The translations under genes and the position numbers were made by a program. This document shows, in pieces, positions 25,476 to 36,980 of a stretch of DNA of 64,000 nt. Numbering within the stretch: the stretch's first letter is position 1; every line of letters begins with the position of its first letter. The notes under the pieces were generated by a model. That model saw only the letters and a list, made by a program, of their open reading frames with translations, had not been told where the DNA came from and did no database searches. Source of the stretch: Bryum argenteum (Eukaryota > Streptophyta > Bryopsida > Bryales > Bryaceae); NCBI GenBank assembly GCA_037043015.1, contig CM073321.1:28199010-28263009 (forward strand), given 5' to 3'.

Positions 25476-28097
25476 ATGACCCTACAGGATATTGAGGAGT
25501 TGAAGGGCAACCTTTTGACTTACAAAGAGCAGCTTCTCCAAGTATGTGACGTTTACACTTTCATTCCTAGTCTTTTGTACCTCATAGCCGAGTTTTGTGG
25601 GGAAATATATGGGTGGCGACTGACGATTTTATCGTTTTGCTTGTGAGCGCAGGTGAAGGAAGTGCTGGTTGTGGATCCTGGAAATGTCGAGTATCAAGAA
25701 ATGGCGGAAGGTCTGACCGAGGTAAGTAGCGAATGAACGCCCTGTGTAGAGCGATTTTGTAATCTAGGTTACGCTTGGTTTCCTGAGAAGGTCAGATAGC
25801 GTCATGTGTGTTCGTACAGGTGCACGGACCGTTATGGTGTAGAGGATTAGTTAGGGTTTGAAATTGTCCTAAGGATCATCAATGTTGTTTAAGCAGGGCA
25901 GCACGACCTCGCTGCATGTGAGAGACGACCTTTGTCGGAGTTGCTTTGCAAGGTGAATTGATTTGGTGCATGCGAATGTGGTCGGGGTTTTCTTCTTCGC
26001 TCGCCTCTTACACTTCGCTGTGATATTCTGTCGGTTTCCTGCAAGTTTACAGCAATCGAAACATTCAATTTCAGTCGCACTACTATCTGTTCTGCAAGGT
26101 ATTGGTGTAGGTCGTGTCCAAATATTGACTTCTTTCCTCCGCATTCAGCAAATTGACCTGCTAGTTTACCTGACGTCTTGCAGGTTTTAGAATTAACCTA
26201 CGATCTGCTCAACCAAGCTCAACAAGTCAGAGAAGATACCTTGGAGCAGGAGCAGCGTGAAGCTTTCCAGACTGAAAGCATCCAAAGGCCTCCTCTCCCT
26301 CCTGTAGCCACGTTCAAGACGCTACAGGTGACATTAGCTCAATATTGAGATAGTTCTTACTGTCGAGAGCATTCCTTGTGATGACGTGGGCCTGGTATGA
26401 GTGACGTAGTTGTCAATGCTTTCCACATCAAAGGAGTGTGTCTTGAAGGGTTTTTGTTTTATTCTGTATCGGCTTCAAGAGACGTCCACCGGTGTTCATG
26501 GCAATTTCTTCTGATCAGGACAAGCTGTGGACGCCAAAGACTTCTGGTAGACTTCCAGTTGGTTCGAAAGTTCAGGCCATCTGGAGTGAAGATGGCAGCT
26601 GGTAAGAAATTTTGGACTGTTATAATGTGGTACCATTAATCCCTTGTAAATACGTATCTTGTAATACTTACCACTGATTGTTATTTTCTCCCGAAGTCGC
26701 AGATACTTTTGGTTCCTCTGCGTGTAGTGGTTTTACTTTCGTACCTTCGATTGTACTTTGTGGTACCTTATGACTATGTAAATACACTTTCTGGGAATGT
26801 TGTACTTTTTTGGAAGAGTGATTCTGTTTCGTACGGTATATGGACCTACTGACCTTTGGTTCTTACGCAGGTACAGAGCCACAGTGGAGGCGGTTACGTC
26901 GCGAGGTTACTCTGTCGTCTACGATGGATGGGGGAATAAAGAAGAGGTTTGTTTGTTGCGACGGTATGCTGTTTTGATGATGCGCTAGGTTTGATTATCG
27001 TCTGGGATTTAACTTTACGGTTTTTAAGCACCAAATTGTCCTCTGCAGGTTGATGTTTTAAACGTAAGGGAGCTGATAGTCTCAGATGGTGATGCGGATA
27101 CCTTAGATCAATGGCTTGATGGAGCTCCAGCCGTCGACGTTCTGAATGTGGATCCGTTGTTTGATGCTGAGCAAGAAGCCAACCTCACAAAACTTGCCTT
27201 GAAGAAGAAAATCGAAGCGGCTGCCGACATTGATGTTATTTCCCGGGACTTGCCTCCGAAATTGCGAATCAAACCTGATGATTCTGAGGATGTGGTAAGT
27301 GACATCTAGTTTAACAAAACAGCTTTTAAGCGAGATGTAGAATGCATGTGTGTCCTCGTATGTGTGATGAGGGCAGTAATCGAAAGAATTTTTTTGCAGA
27401 GAGCAGCAAAGAAGAAGAAGATACATGCTTTCAAGTCGAAGGCAAGGCTTGAGCAGATGGAGCTTACACAAAACAAGCGTCAAAATGCTTGGCAGCAATT
27501 TCAGACCACCAAGGGAAAAATAAAAAAGGTGCGCGCCACTTCTTTCTTGTCAGCAATTGCATTACATCTTACCAACTTTCTATCACTGATTTCTTGCGTA
27601 TAAAAAGTAGACGTAATACTCTTAGAACTTACGGTTCCGTCTGGAGTTATTTTTTGATGACGAGATCTGGACGCAGCCAGTTTTTATAATTTTCGCAACC
27701 GTTGTCTATTTCTCCTACGAATTAGAGAGTCGTATAGAGACATGCACCTGAGATTTTTGATTGATGTTCATCTCTACACTTCCATTTCGATTCCACAAGA
27801 AGATATGATTCTGGCTTACAACGTCAAAGAAGAATCAGAAATAATTTTCTGCAGGGTTATAACCAAGTTTAAGTAACAGTTTCCGCCGTTTCCTAATTTA
27901 GCGCATGGTATGTGTTTTTCTAGCAGCAGACGGGCTTCTTCACAGGGCGAAAGAGGGAGAGTATTTTCAAGTCACCAGACGATCCCAAGGGGAAGGTAGG
28001 TGTCACTGGCAGTGGAAAGGGAACGACGGAATTTCACAAACGTGAGAAGCATTTGCACTTAAAAGTAGATGGAGATAATGGGGAGGATCATGTTTAA
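25476..28097 (+). CDS. SPF30: Survival-of-motor-neuron-related splicing factor 30 (SPF30/SMNDC1), eight coding exons
   Basis: This is the one intact gene in the window. Coding exons, all bounded by GT..AG, are 25476-25541, 25653-25721, 26184-26327, 26519-26601, 26871-26946, 27049-27294, 27400-27528 and 27927-28097. They add to 984 nt, or 327 residues plus stop. The N-terminus (D-I-E-E-L-K, L-L-Q-V-K-E-V-L) is the short coiled coil of the family. Residues about 105-160 form a Tudor domain (V-G-S-K-V-Q-A-I-W-S-E-D-G, Y-R-A-T-V-E-A, V-V-Y-D-G-W-G-N-K-E-E-V). The C-terminus has a Lys-rich segment and the family's R-K-R-E-S-I-F-K-S-P-x(5)-G-K-V-G-V block. SPF30 binds spliceosomal proteins through its Tudor domain and is needed for pre-spliceosome to spliceosome maturation in the nucleus. 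The start was chosen because it opens the family N-terminus; the frame also reaches an ATG at 25419. The last exon has a TAGCAG tandem acceptor. Confidence 0.93.
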
Positions 28098-29187
28098 ATA
28101 ACTCTACAGCTTCACTCTGTAGGGGTAGCTGTTTCTTCAAAGATGACTTCTGGTGCTTGATGTGACGACCAATCTTCATCAATCCTTCCAGTGTTTTGTT
28201 TCCCTTAGATCGTAATAGTGAAGGGCTGTTGTATTTTCTGGGACGTGGATCACGTATCGGACGTGTAAACTTCGCGTTCGTACCTTAAACCTCCCAATTT
28301 CTCAGAAGCGGACACCTCCCCCCCCCAAAAAAAACTGTTCAGTTTAGATTCCTACAGTTTTATTGATCTCACTGAAGTTGAGAAATCTTCTTTTGTAGAC
28401 TAATTGAATGGTATCATACAAGATCGGATCTTGTTGAATTTCTTCAAATCAAGTTCAATTTTTTTTCTATGGAATGAATTCAGAAAGGCGTGTAAGTAGT
28501 CATCTATCTGCTAGATCATTTACTGATCTAACATTCAGTGCAAAAATTCGAAATAGTGTATGGGTGATAACTAGTGCAGCAAATAGTATTTATCAAATGT
28601 AGTGCAGTTATTGCATATTTGTATGGAGTCTGCTGAACCCCTTGCAGGGGAACCTTGCTGTCACTGTCCTGTGATTTACTCGCAGAAAATCTGGCCACGA
28701 CTCACTAACTTTGGTGATTGTTATAGCTTTCACTTGCCATTCGCACTCCCATTGCATTCCATCCAGGCACTTGCTTCACGTCCCTTGTTATCTCGTCATT
28801 GCATTTCTTTGGTCCTCAAGCGTCCTTTGGCAATCTTCCGGATCTAGAGCACCTTTTCTGCATGAGTGTGTAACGAGTGCTTGGCTTTGGCGAGAGAAGC
28901 ACACAAACCCTCCCACGCTTGTGTTTGAATTTGTATGTTTTTTTTTTTTTTTTTTTCCTCCATGTGTATTATAATTGCTCTATTGGTGGAATACATTCTC
29001 GAGTTTAGGCTGTGTTACTTGTTCCATGATCAGATTCGCCTCCTAACAGCACTTTAGAGTTCTCACATGGCATATCTTGTTGTAGCACTTGCATTTTCAA
29101 ACAATACTTTTAGAATTGAAGTCATTGAATTCGTTGAGTTCCTTCTGAATTCGTTGACTTACATGCTATCTTGTAGTCCAATGAAGA
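28098..29187. other. SPF30 downstream region; no gene recognised
   Basis: This holds the SPF30 3' UTR (end not determinable; no canonical AATAAA close by) and AT-rich DNA. There is a C-run followed by an A-run at about 28317-28337 and a T-run at 28938-28956. Nothing else is supported. Confidence 0.5.
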
Positions 29188-29672
29188 ATCACAAGAGAGA
29201 TGGAAGTGCATGGAGCGAATTTCAAGATTTATGAGAAGATTCAGAGTGTCTCGTTCCAAAGCTTGCAGATTATAGAAGACCTAGTTTTGGAGTTTGCGGT
29301 AAATGCAAGGGTGATATCAAACAGGGTAGCAATAACGGGTTTTTCGTTTATGCTTACTTTGGAAATAATGACTTTTCAATCAAGATGATGCTCAGGTGTC
29401 CTTCAGCACTCGGTCTTGATGGAAAACCGGTTCTGCTACTACTATATCCTGACTTCGAGAAGGGTCAATAGAAGGTGGAGGCATTGGCGAAAAAAGAGAA
29501 GTCTCAAAAAGACAATGGCTGTGGAGAAGATGATGACTTCGAAGACAATCTACCAATGACGAACGTCACGACAATAACTCTGAAAGACTATCGTGGTTCA
29601 GTAAAGCATGATTGCTTATCTTTAGAGACATGGTTGATGTCACTGCTTTGGACTGGGTTGGGAAGAGCTTAG
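29188..29672 (+). pseudogene. Decayed gene fragment of unknown function
   Basis: From about 29268 one plus-strand frame reads coherently for about 130 codons: V-C-G-K-C-K-G-D-I, then G-F-F-V-Y-A-Y-F-G-N-N-D-F-S-I-K, then C-P-S-A-L-G-L-D-G-K-P-V-L-L-L-L-Y-P-D-F-E-K-G-Q, a TAG, then an acidic and Lys-rich segment ending at 29672. The 80 bases before it read as protein in another frame, so at least one frameshift and one stop are present. The C-x2-C pair hints at a zinc-binding turn, but no family is recognised. Confidence 0.4.
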
Positions 29673-30300
29673 GGGAGTCCAAGAAAAAGGTGAAGAAGTA
29701 GAAAGGAATGCTAGACGTGACCGAGGCCTTAGACTGAATAAAGTAACAAAGAGGAAGTGGATGTGGATTCCTCAAGGTATTAAACACTGTTTCAGGCGAC
29801 GTTGTCGCTCACGCAGATGTCACAGTCGACTAAGAAGACAATGCTCCTTTCCTAGCTCGCAAAAAATCCAAGAAGAATCGCATTAAGTTTGTGGTTGATA
29901 CTCCAAGGATTTGGATAGTGTTATCAATCCTTCCGCAACATACTTTACAACATCTTACTTTACAACATCTTTTACATTTTTTTGTTCGATGAAATTAATT
30001 TTGAGATTAGTCGCGCATTCTTTCAGTACAACAAAGCATGGAATAGAGTCACGTGACGAGCAAGGAATGCAGTCGCTCAACAAGCTAGGAGTAGGGTTGC
30101 TTGGCGACTAAGAAGGAAGGTCCAATGTCGAGCCACCAATATCACCTGCCAAGCGGGCAACGTCACTCGGCGAGCTAGCAGCGAGACATAAGGTGCTACG
30201 GGTGTCACTTGCTTCTCATGCAATCCTAACTTCTTAACCTCAAGCGCCACATGGTGAATTTGCGTCTACACTCACTCTGAGCTCTTACTGTCAAAATTCC

Positions 30301-30660
30301 GTGGTTGAAAAGTCTGGAAGATACATTGTTACTTTTCACACCATGGATATTTTGGATTTAGAGTCTCCAACTAAACGGAAGCATAATAGCTCTCTGCCAA
30401 ATGAATGGCATTCCGATCTAGAAGAGAACATCGATGTTGAGCGTCAACTTCTAGAGTAGCTTCAACGTCGGATGTTTGTCAAATCATTGGGGGAAGCGAA
30501 GATGGTGGCGAATGAAAAGGGGTTATTGGCAAGGAGGCACGAACAGCAAACGTCAGCTTCAACCTCCCACTCAGCCTTAGCTGTGAGTTCCGTGATCACC
30601 AAACCTCAGCTGTTGTTGCATATTAAGCCTCCACGTGATCATCAACCACTCCATGCGTGA
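30301..30660 (+). pseudogene. Decayed gene fragment, charged C-terminal region
   Basis: One plus-strand frame from 30301 (V-V-E-K-S-G-R-Y-I-V-T-F) to the stop at 30658-30660, broken by a single TAG at 30457-30459 within a charged stretch (D-V-E-R-Q-L-L-E, stop, L-Q-R-R-M-F-V-K-S-L-G-E-A-K). CAG (Gln) would suit that position. There is no known domain. Flanking sequence on both sides shows only scraps of open frame. Confidence 0.35.
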
Positions 30661-31120
30661 GTTGTGATATAAAGTCCGAACATCAAATTACCTATTGAGC
30701 CAATTTTGGGTTGATGGCCACGGAGATAATCTACTATTTGACTTCCATCCGTAGGTAAAGAAGCTATTCATGAAGAAACTGGGAGGTTTTCAACACAAAG
30801 AAGATATGCGGGCCAATGTTGCAAAAATTAATGCAAACACTAAGCTGCAGGGATTGCCTCAACCTGATTTGCACGGATTGTAAGTTGCTAGTAGCCATGA
30901 GAGTACAACTCTATCGTGGAACAGATGAGGGAGATCAAGTTAGGAAAAAAGGACGCTACATTACGTTTTATGATGGAAGAGGTGCAAGTGGTCCAACTTT
31001 GTGGATTGCAAGACTTCATGGCAGAGTACTCTAGGGTCTTTGAAAAATTCAAGACCTGCCCTTTATCCAAAAGCTGGCGAAAGGATGAAGCACAATAGGT
31101 GCAAACACTGCGGGCGTACT

Positions 31121-31610
31121 TCGGCTCTAACGGCGCCTGACTGGGGCGTCGGCGCCCGCCCCAACGGCAGCCTGAAAGAGCCGGGGCGGCAAGCTCTGGC
31201 CCGCCTTGCCCCGCCCGCCCGAAGGCACAGCACGAGGTCTCCTCGTCAATTGGAGTTGGCTTCCCCGGCGCTGGTTCCTTGCCGTCCCTCGCCTCTAAGG
31301 GCGGGACAGTGAGGGACTTGCGCTTCACTGCCCGCACAGGCTCTCTTGCCCGCCCGTCGAGCCCGCAAGTCGCCGCCCTCCCTCAGCTCAAAGACCAGCA
31401 CCAAGTCTCCGGCTCCGATCGCTGCTCGCTAGTGTCGTTCGCCTGCTCCAAGCCCCGCTCCTGAGCCGTTCGCCTGCCAGCCCGTTCGCTCGCTGCCGGC
31501 GTGGTGGCGCAGTCACGAGTAGGAGTATATCATGAGCACTTATAAACTCCATAGGCGCACCTCAAAGAATGCCCTCGTTGATACAGTAAAACAAAAACTT
31601 ACCGATAAAA
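31121..31610 (+). repeat. Outer TIR, left arm (Mutator-like style long TIR)
   Basis: The arm starts TCGGCTCTAACGGCGCC and is inverted relative to two stretches on the right. Bases 31121-31285 pair with 46036-46259, and 31285-31610 pair with 44850-45165 (for example CCTCAAAGAATGCCCTCGTT near 31560 against its complement near 44900). Identity looks high over hundreds of bases although I could not compute it. Long TIRs of this kind are usual in Mutator-like elements. A clean 9-bp target duplication is not visible at the ends (GGGCGTACT against GGGCGGGTG). Confidence 0.75.
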
Positions 31611-32651
31611 GTCATTGTTCGGAGAGCGAGAATGTGAAGCGCCGGCAGACATTCATGCCTGCTGCCAACTCATTTTCATTCGTTGCTAATCGCCATATTT
31701 AACAAAGGCTTCATGTCGGATGCCATGTATCTACGTTGTCTTCCCTTACACGTTTATTAGTGTAATACCCCTGTTTAGGTGACTCGTGTATCGTTCCAGG
31801 GATTCTATGAAGTGACCAATACCAAATAGTGCTAAGACAACCAACCACCAACCGTGCTATTCCCAAACTTATGTTTAATCTTGCTTGGCAAGGGTATCCC
31901 TTTGCAAGAGGGGATGCACAAAGACTCTTTCCCTTATGTTTACTGTGGCGGAAACCTCTACATCTAAACTCTACTTACACAAACACCCGCACTTAGGCAA
32001 GCATTACGTCCTCACAACTAATCCAACCAGGCCAGATTAGCGTGTCACGCAGGCCGTCCTGGTTGCCCTATCGCACTTACTACAATAACAAACTCCAGGA
32101 GATCCGAATCCGGCTAGAGGACGTCTTCACGTAATCCAAGTCTGTAGCTGTTGGAGGTCGGATTGGTATCCGGACTCGCAGACTTAACTCCCAGACCCTC
32201 CCAGACCGTAAGGTGTTTACCACAGGAGTTTTCCTCTCTCAGACACCTAGACCAGTTCAAGACACAAGGCACTCGCTAATACGCCCAACCCGACCTCAAT
32301 TCCACAGATACGATCTAGCAAGGAATCCGGATTCCTATCCCCCAACTTACAACTCAGATACAGTAGATATGACTTCTAAGCACTCGACCTCAAAAGGGAG
32401 ACAGAGCAAGGATCACACTGAATATGCGCATAAGAGGTTGTTGATTAACAAGTAAGGAATGTTTTAGGTGATCAAACATTCACCTATAAGTACTTCTAAG
32501 TCAACGGCTTAGGAACCTAACTAGATTGCGGCGCCGACCTACACGACCTACTCCACAAAAAGCGTCTTGCTTTTAAAAAGATCCTACCTACTGTTCTATT
32601 CAGACTTCCTAACCCTAGGCCGGATTCTAACTTACGGACTCGGAATCCGTC
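31611..32651. other. No gene recognised inside the outer TIR element
   Basis: About 1 kb of unremarkable sequence between the left TIR arm and the 3' end of the split minus-strand gene. It probably contains that gene's 3' UTR. I see no further ORF with protein-like content. Confidence 0.45.
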
Positions 32652-34256
32652 CTACCTCTTCTGCTTTGAGCTTAATCCATGCTTCGGCCATTTGAGGGGT
32701 GTTGCTGCAATCCGGCCCGCCTTGACTCTCTTGCCCGTGTCGGTTACAAACTCCTCGTCACTCTTGTCCTCTTCCGTATCAGCATTGCTCTTCAATTCCT
32801 CTTCTTCTGAGACGTTGATGCCGATCTCGTGGAGCTTCTGAGCGGCTGGGAATTTCTCCCATTCTTTGTTCCTAAGCCTCCTCGCCACTGAGCGGGTATT
32901 CTTGGCCGGAGAATCAAGTGGGCCGGCCTCGCTTTCCTCCATCTTCACCTTGCCCTTGGCCGGACTCAAAGGTCCTGCATCTGTCCTTTGAGCTTCGACT
33001 GGCTCCGCCTTCTTGACCGGAGTCTGCGCTCGCGTACTTGCGAAGGCCGGAGTTGAAGCCATCCCTCCAATCCGCTCGCAGACGGAATCCAACACCACCT
33101 TCACTTCGTTGTTGCTCTTCTTGATCTTAGTCAAGTAAATCTTCGCTGCAAGGAGGAACTTGCGGAAAGTCTCTGCCTTGAAGACTTCCGAGTGCAAGAT
33201 TCCGGCCTCAAACAGGTTTGCCTTTTTGAGGACCTCGGCCGGAACCTCACAAACCTCCACGAGTTTGACCACCTGCTCGTGAGCACATTGAAGTGCTTGT
33301 CGGCTGGTCACGAGCTCTTTTTCCATTTGTTTGACCGTCTTCCTCAAGCGTCTATTGTCGATTGTCAGCTTCGTGATCTCCCTCTCCAATTGTTGATACT
33401 GCTCCTCGGTCGGCTTGGACTCCCACTTCGTCTTCATCTCCAACAAAGTCTGCACTCCAAATTCCTTACACATCCTTGCAATCGGTTCCTGATAATGGAA
33501 ATAAGTGGTGCAGGCCTCAGTAAAATGATGCCATGCCTTCATCATTGGGTCCGGATGGTTTGGGGAGGATACGGCCAAACGGAGTCAGGGGTCGTTAGGC
33601 TGCATCGGAGTTGTCCAATCTGCTGTAACCTTGTAATCATCTCCGGCCGTGGAAGTTTGGCCGCGGTCGGTTTGAACTCCGACCGAGGCCGGACGCTCAG
33701 TAGGGGACAGGGACGAAAGTACGATTACCTCTGGTGCTGCTCATGGCGGGGTCACCTCGCGAACTGGCTCCTGGGGCGCTTCCGGCTGCACCTCTTTGTC
33801 CTTGGCTCCGGCCTCCTCTTCCTCATCCGAGGAGACAGCCTTGCTGTCTACGTCCTCCTCGGATTCAAAGACGCCGTTGTTTTGAGCCGCCAACGACATC
33901 TCATACGCCGACTCCTCTACCTCCGTTAGAACCTCCTCTTTGTGATACAAGGGGTAAATAAATGGGGTGATGGAGCTCGGATGGCTCTTACCCACATTCT
34001 CCGTGAGTCAGACAACAAAATCGCGGATGACAATCCCCCAATCTACCTCACGCTCTCCACGAAGCGAGCCCAGGACGGTGTTGGCAAGCCAGACGGTGAT
34101 ACAGTGCGGCTTTTCCGCATGTATTATCAGCGCCAGAAACATGACGACCGCACGCTCCCTCAGGTCCTTGCAGTCTTCCACCGCGTATCCGTTATTCTTG
34201 TGCGGCTTCCCGTGAAAGGCCGTCTTTGCCCACTTGTGTTTCTACCCGCATAACCC
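32652..34256 (-). pseudogene. Split gene of unknown function, C-terminal part
   Basis: One minus-strand frame covers this whole stretch with a few in-frame interruptions. In order it contains a hydrophobic globular region (L-A-L-I-I-H-A-E-K-P-H, V-W-L-A-N-T-V-L-G-S-L, S-S-I-T-P-F-I-Y-P-L-Y), an acidic linker rich in Glu/Asp, a coiled coil (Q-Q-L-E-R-E-I-T-K-L-T to K-Q-M-E-K-E-L), and a Lys-rich, acidic tail ending S-S-K-Q-K-R at 32652. The globular part reminds me of plant mobile-domain proteins carried by transposons, but I cannot assign it. Its N-terminal part lies at 43962-44269, on the other side of the 9.7-kb insertion. About four breaks in all. Confidence 0.55.
34249..34256 (+). repeat. 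Target-site duplication, left copy (CATAACCC)
   Basis: CATAACCC directly precedes the left TIR of the 9.7-kb element, and the identical 8-mer directly follows its right TIR at 43962-43969. An 8-bp duplication is the mark of hAT-superfamily insertion. If the final G of the element is counted as target, a 9-bp reading (GCATAACCC) is also possible and would point to a Mutator-like element. Confidence 0.85.
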
Positions 34257-34429
34257 CAAGGTTGTCATATCGGGCGTGTCGAGGTAATCGGGCGGACAAA
34301 ACGGACGTACGAGTTGTCTCGGACGGACGGGCGTGCCTGCCCACCTTGATTGTAGGGGGTGTGTAATTTTTGCATGGGTAAGAAACTTTGCAGTAAAAAG
34401 CCACGTAGGATATGAAGTGTAAGTCCATC

Positions 34430-34690
34430 GTGGTGCGGGGCGGGTGAAATTGTGCCAGGGCAGGTGAACTTTTGTTAGGGCGGGAGAACTTTTGAGGGGA
34501 CGGGTGAACTTTAAAGGGGGCGGGTGAACTTTTGAGGGTTCGGGTTACATTGGTTGCGGGGCGGGTGAGGGGGGGAGGGGGGTGGGTGAGGGGGGGAGGG
34601 TGGCGGGTGAGTGAGGAAGGGGGCGGGGGAGGGGGGGGGCTAGGGCGGAGGAGGGGAAGGGAAGGAAAGGCAGAGGAAGGGGGGGCCAGC
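34430..34690. repeat. G-rich subterminal minisatellite
   Basis: Repeats of GGGCGGGTGAACTTTTGAGG and shorter GGGCGGGTGAGGGGG units. The matching C-rich array lies at 43606-43790 near the other end of the element, in inverted orientation. Runs of three or more G with short spacers could form G-quadruplexes. Confidence 0.8.
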
Positions 34691-34949
34691 CTTGGCTCTA
34701 ACGGCGCCTAGGATCGGCGCCGGCGCCTGACCCAACGTCAGCCAGCAGTGACCGGGGCGGCAGGCTCTGGCCCGCCTTAGGCAGCCTTGCCCGCCCGAAG
34801 GCACAGCTCGTCCGCCCGCCCGAAGGCACAGCCTGCGCGCCGATCTTAGTTTAGATATATCGACTCAGTCGCTAGCACCTTGCATCAATCTGATCATCCC
34901 TATCAAACAATACAATACATCGATCCATAGGGCCGTGGCACCGTGACAA

Positions 34950-35310
34950 GTAGAACCAGAGTATGAAAGAACAGAAAATCTCACAAGCAGGGTTCCAATT
35001 GTTTCAACACAGTCACAACCCCGGAATGCATTGACGGGAAGGATCTTAAGTGTACTTACACCCTTCATTTCTAGCCAAAGAGAAAGCAAAAACAGAGGAC
35101 GATTGTAACGAAGAGAAATATGGACCAGGTAGTACCAGACTATAAGTGTACAGAATGTCAAAACTGAAATCCTCACAAGTAGGGTTTCAATGGTCACAAC
35201 AGAGTCGCTCCCGTCTGATCCGGATCCTTTGTCGGTACGGCTCTCACAGGGATCATTTCTAGCCTGGAGAAGGAGAGCAATAACAGAGAACGCTTGCATG
35301 TAGAGAAATG
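34950..35310. repeat. Two-copy tandem repeat, period about 180 bp
   Basis: ACCAGAGTATGAAAG (near 34955) and ACCAGACTATAAGTG (near 35134) head two diverged copies. Each continues with CTCACAAG-AGGGTT-CAAT, a CACAAC stretch, TTTCTAGCC and an AGAGAAATG end. It fills the left half of the 1.8-kb Pack-type element. The 144-codon minus-strand frame across it mirrors the duplication and is not called as a gene. Confidence 0.7.
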
Positions 35311-35706
35311 CACTTCAATCTCTTTATTATGTCAATTTTTCACATCAGATATGTTACATGTACAAAGAGCGCTACCGAATCACTCATTGCTTCCTCCACA
35401 ATAGCAGCTTGGGCCTGGGATTTCAGGATTTATCAACAGTTTTAAAGTTCATGCAAACTACCACCACTACTTCAGACGTTAACAATTCTTTCAGCTTTAA
35501 GCTCTTTCAATGAAAGAATACCATCTGTGTGATGCGTCCCGAGTGGAACTTACAATCCTTCGTGTGGCTCTGTCAATGGATGCTCGAAATAGATAGTAGA
35601 ACCCCAAGGCTTCGCAGTTCTTAGAAACTTGGACCATAGCTTGACTCGTCAGAAAATATGCAAGGCTGTTCCGAACCTAAACTAACGGAGTGTGCTGTGT
35701 CTGCAG

Positions 35707-36194
35707 AAACTATTCGGGTGTCGAGCCATGATGCTCGAGACAGTAGCCGCGGTTCCCGGGATGGTGAGCGGAATGCTCCTCCACTGCAAGTCCCTCCGCA
35801 GGTTTGAAACCTCAGGGGGCTGGATCATGGCCCTCCTCGAAGAAGCGGAGAACGAGCAAATGCATCTGATGACGTTCATGGAAGTGGCGCAGCCGAAGTG
35901 GTGGGAGCGTGCGCTCGTGTTCGCAGTGCAAGGCGTCTTCTTCAACGCTTATTTCTTCCTCTACCTCGTTTCCCACCGTCTTGCGCATCGCGTGACGGGG
36001 TACCTTGAGGAGGAAGCCATTTGGTTGTACACGCAATTTCTGAAGGAGATTGATGCGGAGAGGATCTCGAATGGTCCTGCTCCGGCTATTGCTATCGACA
36101 TCGGGCGGCTCCCGAAGAATGCTACTGTGAGGATGTTGTGATGGTTGTCAGGGCTGATGAAGCTCATCACCGTGATGTCAACCATTTTGCAGCG
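35707..36194 (+). pseudogene. AOX: Alternative oxidase, single internal exon (captured fragment)
   Basis: AOX is the non-proton-pumping ubiquinol oxidase of the inner mitochondrial membrane. Visible motifs are [43 protein letters not shown] and G-Y-L-E-E-E-A-I. These include the Glu and His residues that hold the di-iron centre. The last motif, [12 protein letters not shown], is present but one base out of frame: a single base is missing at about 36131-36133, giving a stop at 36139-36141. The exon is 488 bp between CTGCAG and GGTACG, one base short of the 489-bp third exon I recall for plant AOX genes. The usual I-D-Y-W-R-L-P reads I-D-I-G-R-L-P. No upstream exons and no short final exon are present. 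Confidence 0.88.
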
Positions 36195-36473
36195 GTACGC
36201 TCTAGCTCCATCCTTTCTCTCTAATGCTCACACATTCATACTTTTCCAACAACCGCACCTAAAAGGTGAAAGCTTTCTACAGAAAATAACAAGTAAAAAA
36301 CCCTGGCGCGGAAGATCGGCGCATGCGTTGTGCCGGCGGGCGGGCGGACGGGGCTTTGTGCCTTGGCGGGAAAGGCAAGGTCGCCAAGGCGGGGGAGAGC
36401 TCGCCGCCCCGCCATCGCTGGCCGATCTTTGGGTCAGTCTTGCGCGCCGATCCTAGGCGCGTTAGAGAGCCAA

Positions 36474-36930
36474 GGGGAGGCGAGGGCGGTGGAGGAGGAG
36501 GCACGGCGGGAAAGGGGGGCACGCAGGGAGGGGGGGCACGGCAGGAGAGGGGGGCACGCGGGGGGAGGGAGGGGCACGGCATAGAAAGAGGAGGGCCACG
36601 GTGGGGGGGGGTTAGCGGCGAGAGAGGGGGTTAGAGGCGGTGGAGGGGGGGTTAGGGGGGGGGGGGGAGGTTACGGGCGGGGGGAGGGGGAGGTTACGGG
36701 CGGGGGGGGGGGAGGTTACGAGCGGGGAGCGGGGAGGTGAGGGGCAGGGGAGGGGCGGAGGTTAGGGGCGGAGGAGGGACAGAAGGAGGGGAGGGAGAAG
36801 AAGGGGGAGGGGGAAGGGGGCGGTACGAGAGTAAGCGGGGGTAGGGCGAGGGATAGGGGGAGGTAGGGAGAGAGGGAAAGGGGGGGAGGTGGGATAGGAG
36901 AGGGGGTAAGCGGTAGTAAGGAAGGTTGCT
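36474..36930. repeat. G-rich array next to the Pack-type element
   Basis: Purine-rich repeats such as GGAGGTTACGGGCGGGGGG and GGGGCAGGGGAGGGGCGGAG. It continues the type of sequence seen at 34430-34690, so the Pack-type element may have inserted into one long G-rich array. It ends in an AT-rich stretch (TTTTTTAAATTTTTAAAAAT) like the one after the arrays at 41040-41400. Confidence 0.75.
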
Positions 36931-36980
36931 GCGTTTTTTAAATTTTTAAAAATCTTTTTAAATAAAATGTTATTTGAAAG

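Larger units (their letters stand above)
34692..36473. mobile_element. 1.8-kb Pack-type TIR element bracketing an AOX exon
   Basis: The left arm (34692 to about 34850) starts TTGGCTCTAACGGCGCCTAG. The right arm (about 36300-36473), inverted, starts TTGGCTCTCTAACGCGCCTA. Both continue through related GC-rich text (ATCGGCG, CCCGCCTT, GCCCGCCCG, GGCACA). The arms belong to the same TIR family as the outer pair at 31121 and 46259. Between them lie a two-copy repeat and a single AOX exon with its splice borders. There is no transposase and no exact target duplication (left flank GGGCCAGCC, right flank GGGGAGGCG). The layout, long GC-rich TIRs around a piece of a host gene, is that of a Pack-MULE. 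Confidence 0.65.

Noticed and set aside
28409-28421. Primer-binding-site-like TGGTATCA
   Set aside because: Only eight bases match the tRNA-Met-type site, and there is no LTR before it.
30888-31464. Arg/Pro-rich open frames near the left outer TIR
   Set aside because: They overlie the GC-rich TIR arm and recur, inverted, at the right arm, so they are TIR sequence.
34683-36482. A 9-bp target duplication for the 1.8-kb Pack-type element
   Set aside because: GGGCCAGCC and GGGGAGGCG share only G-rich bases, so no duplication is claimed.
36277-36634. Gly/Arg- and Pro-rich open frames in the G-rich array
   Set aside because: Low-complexity sequence read in every frame. No protein feature.
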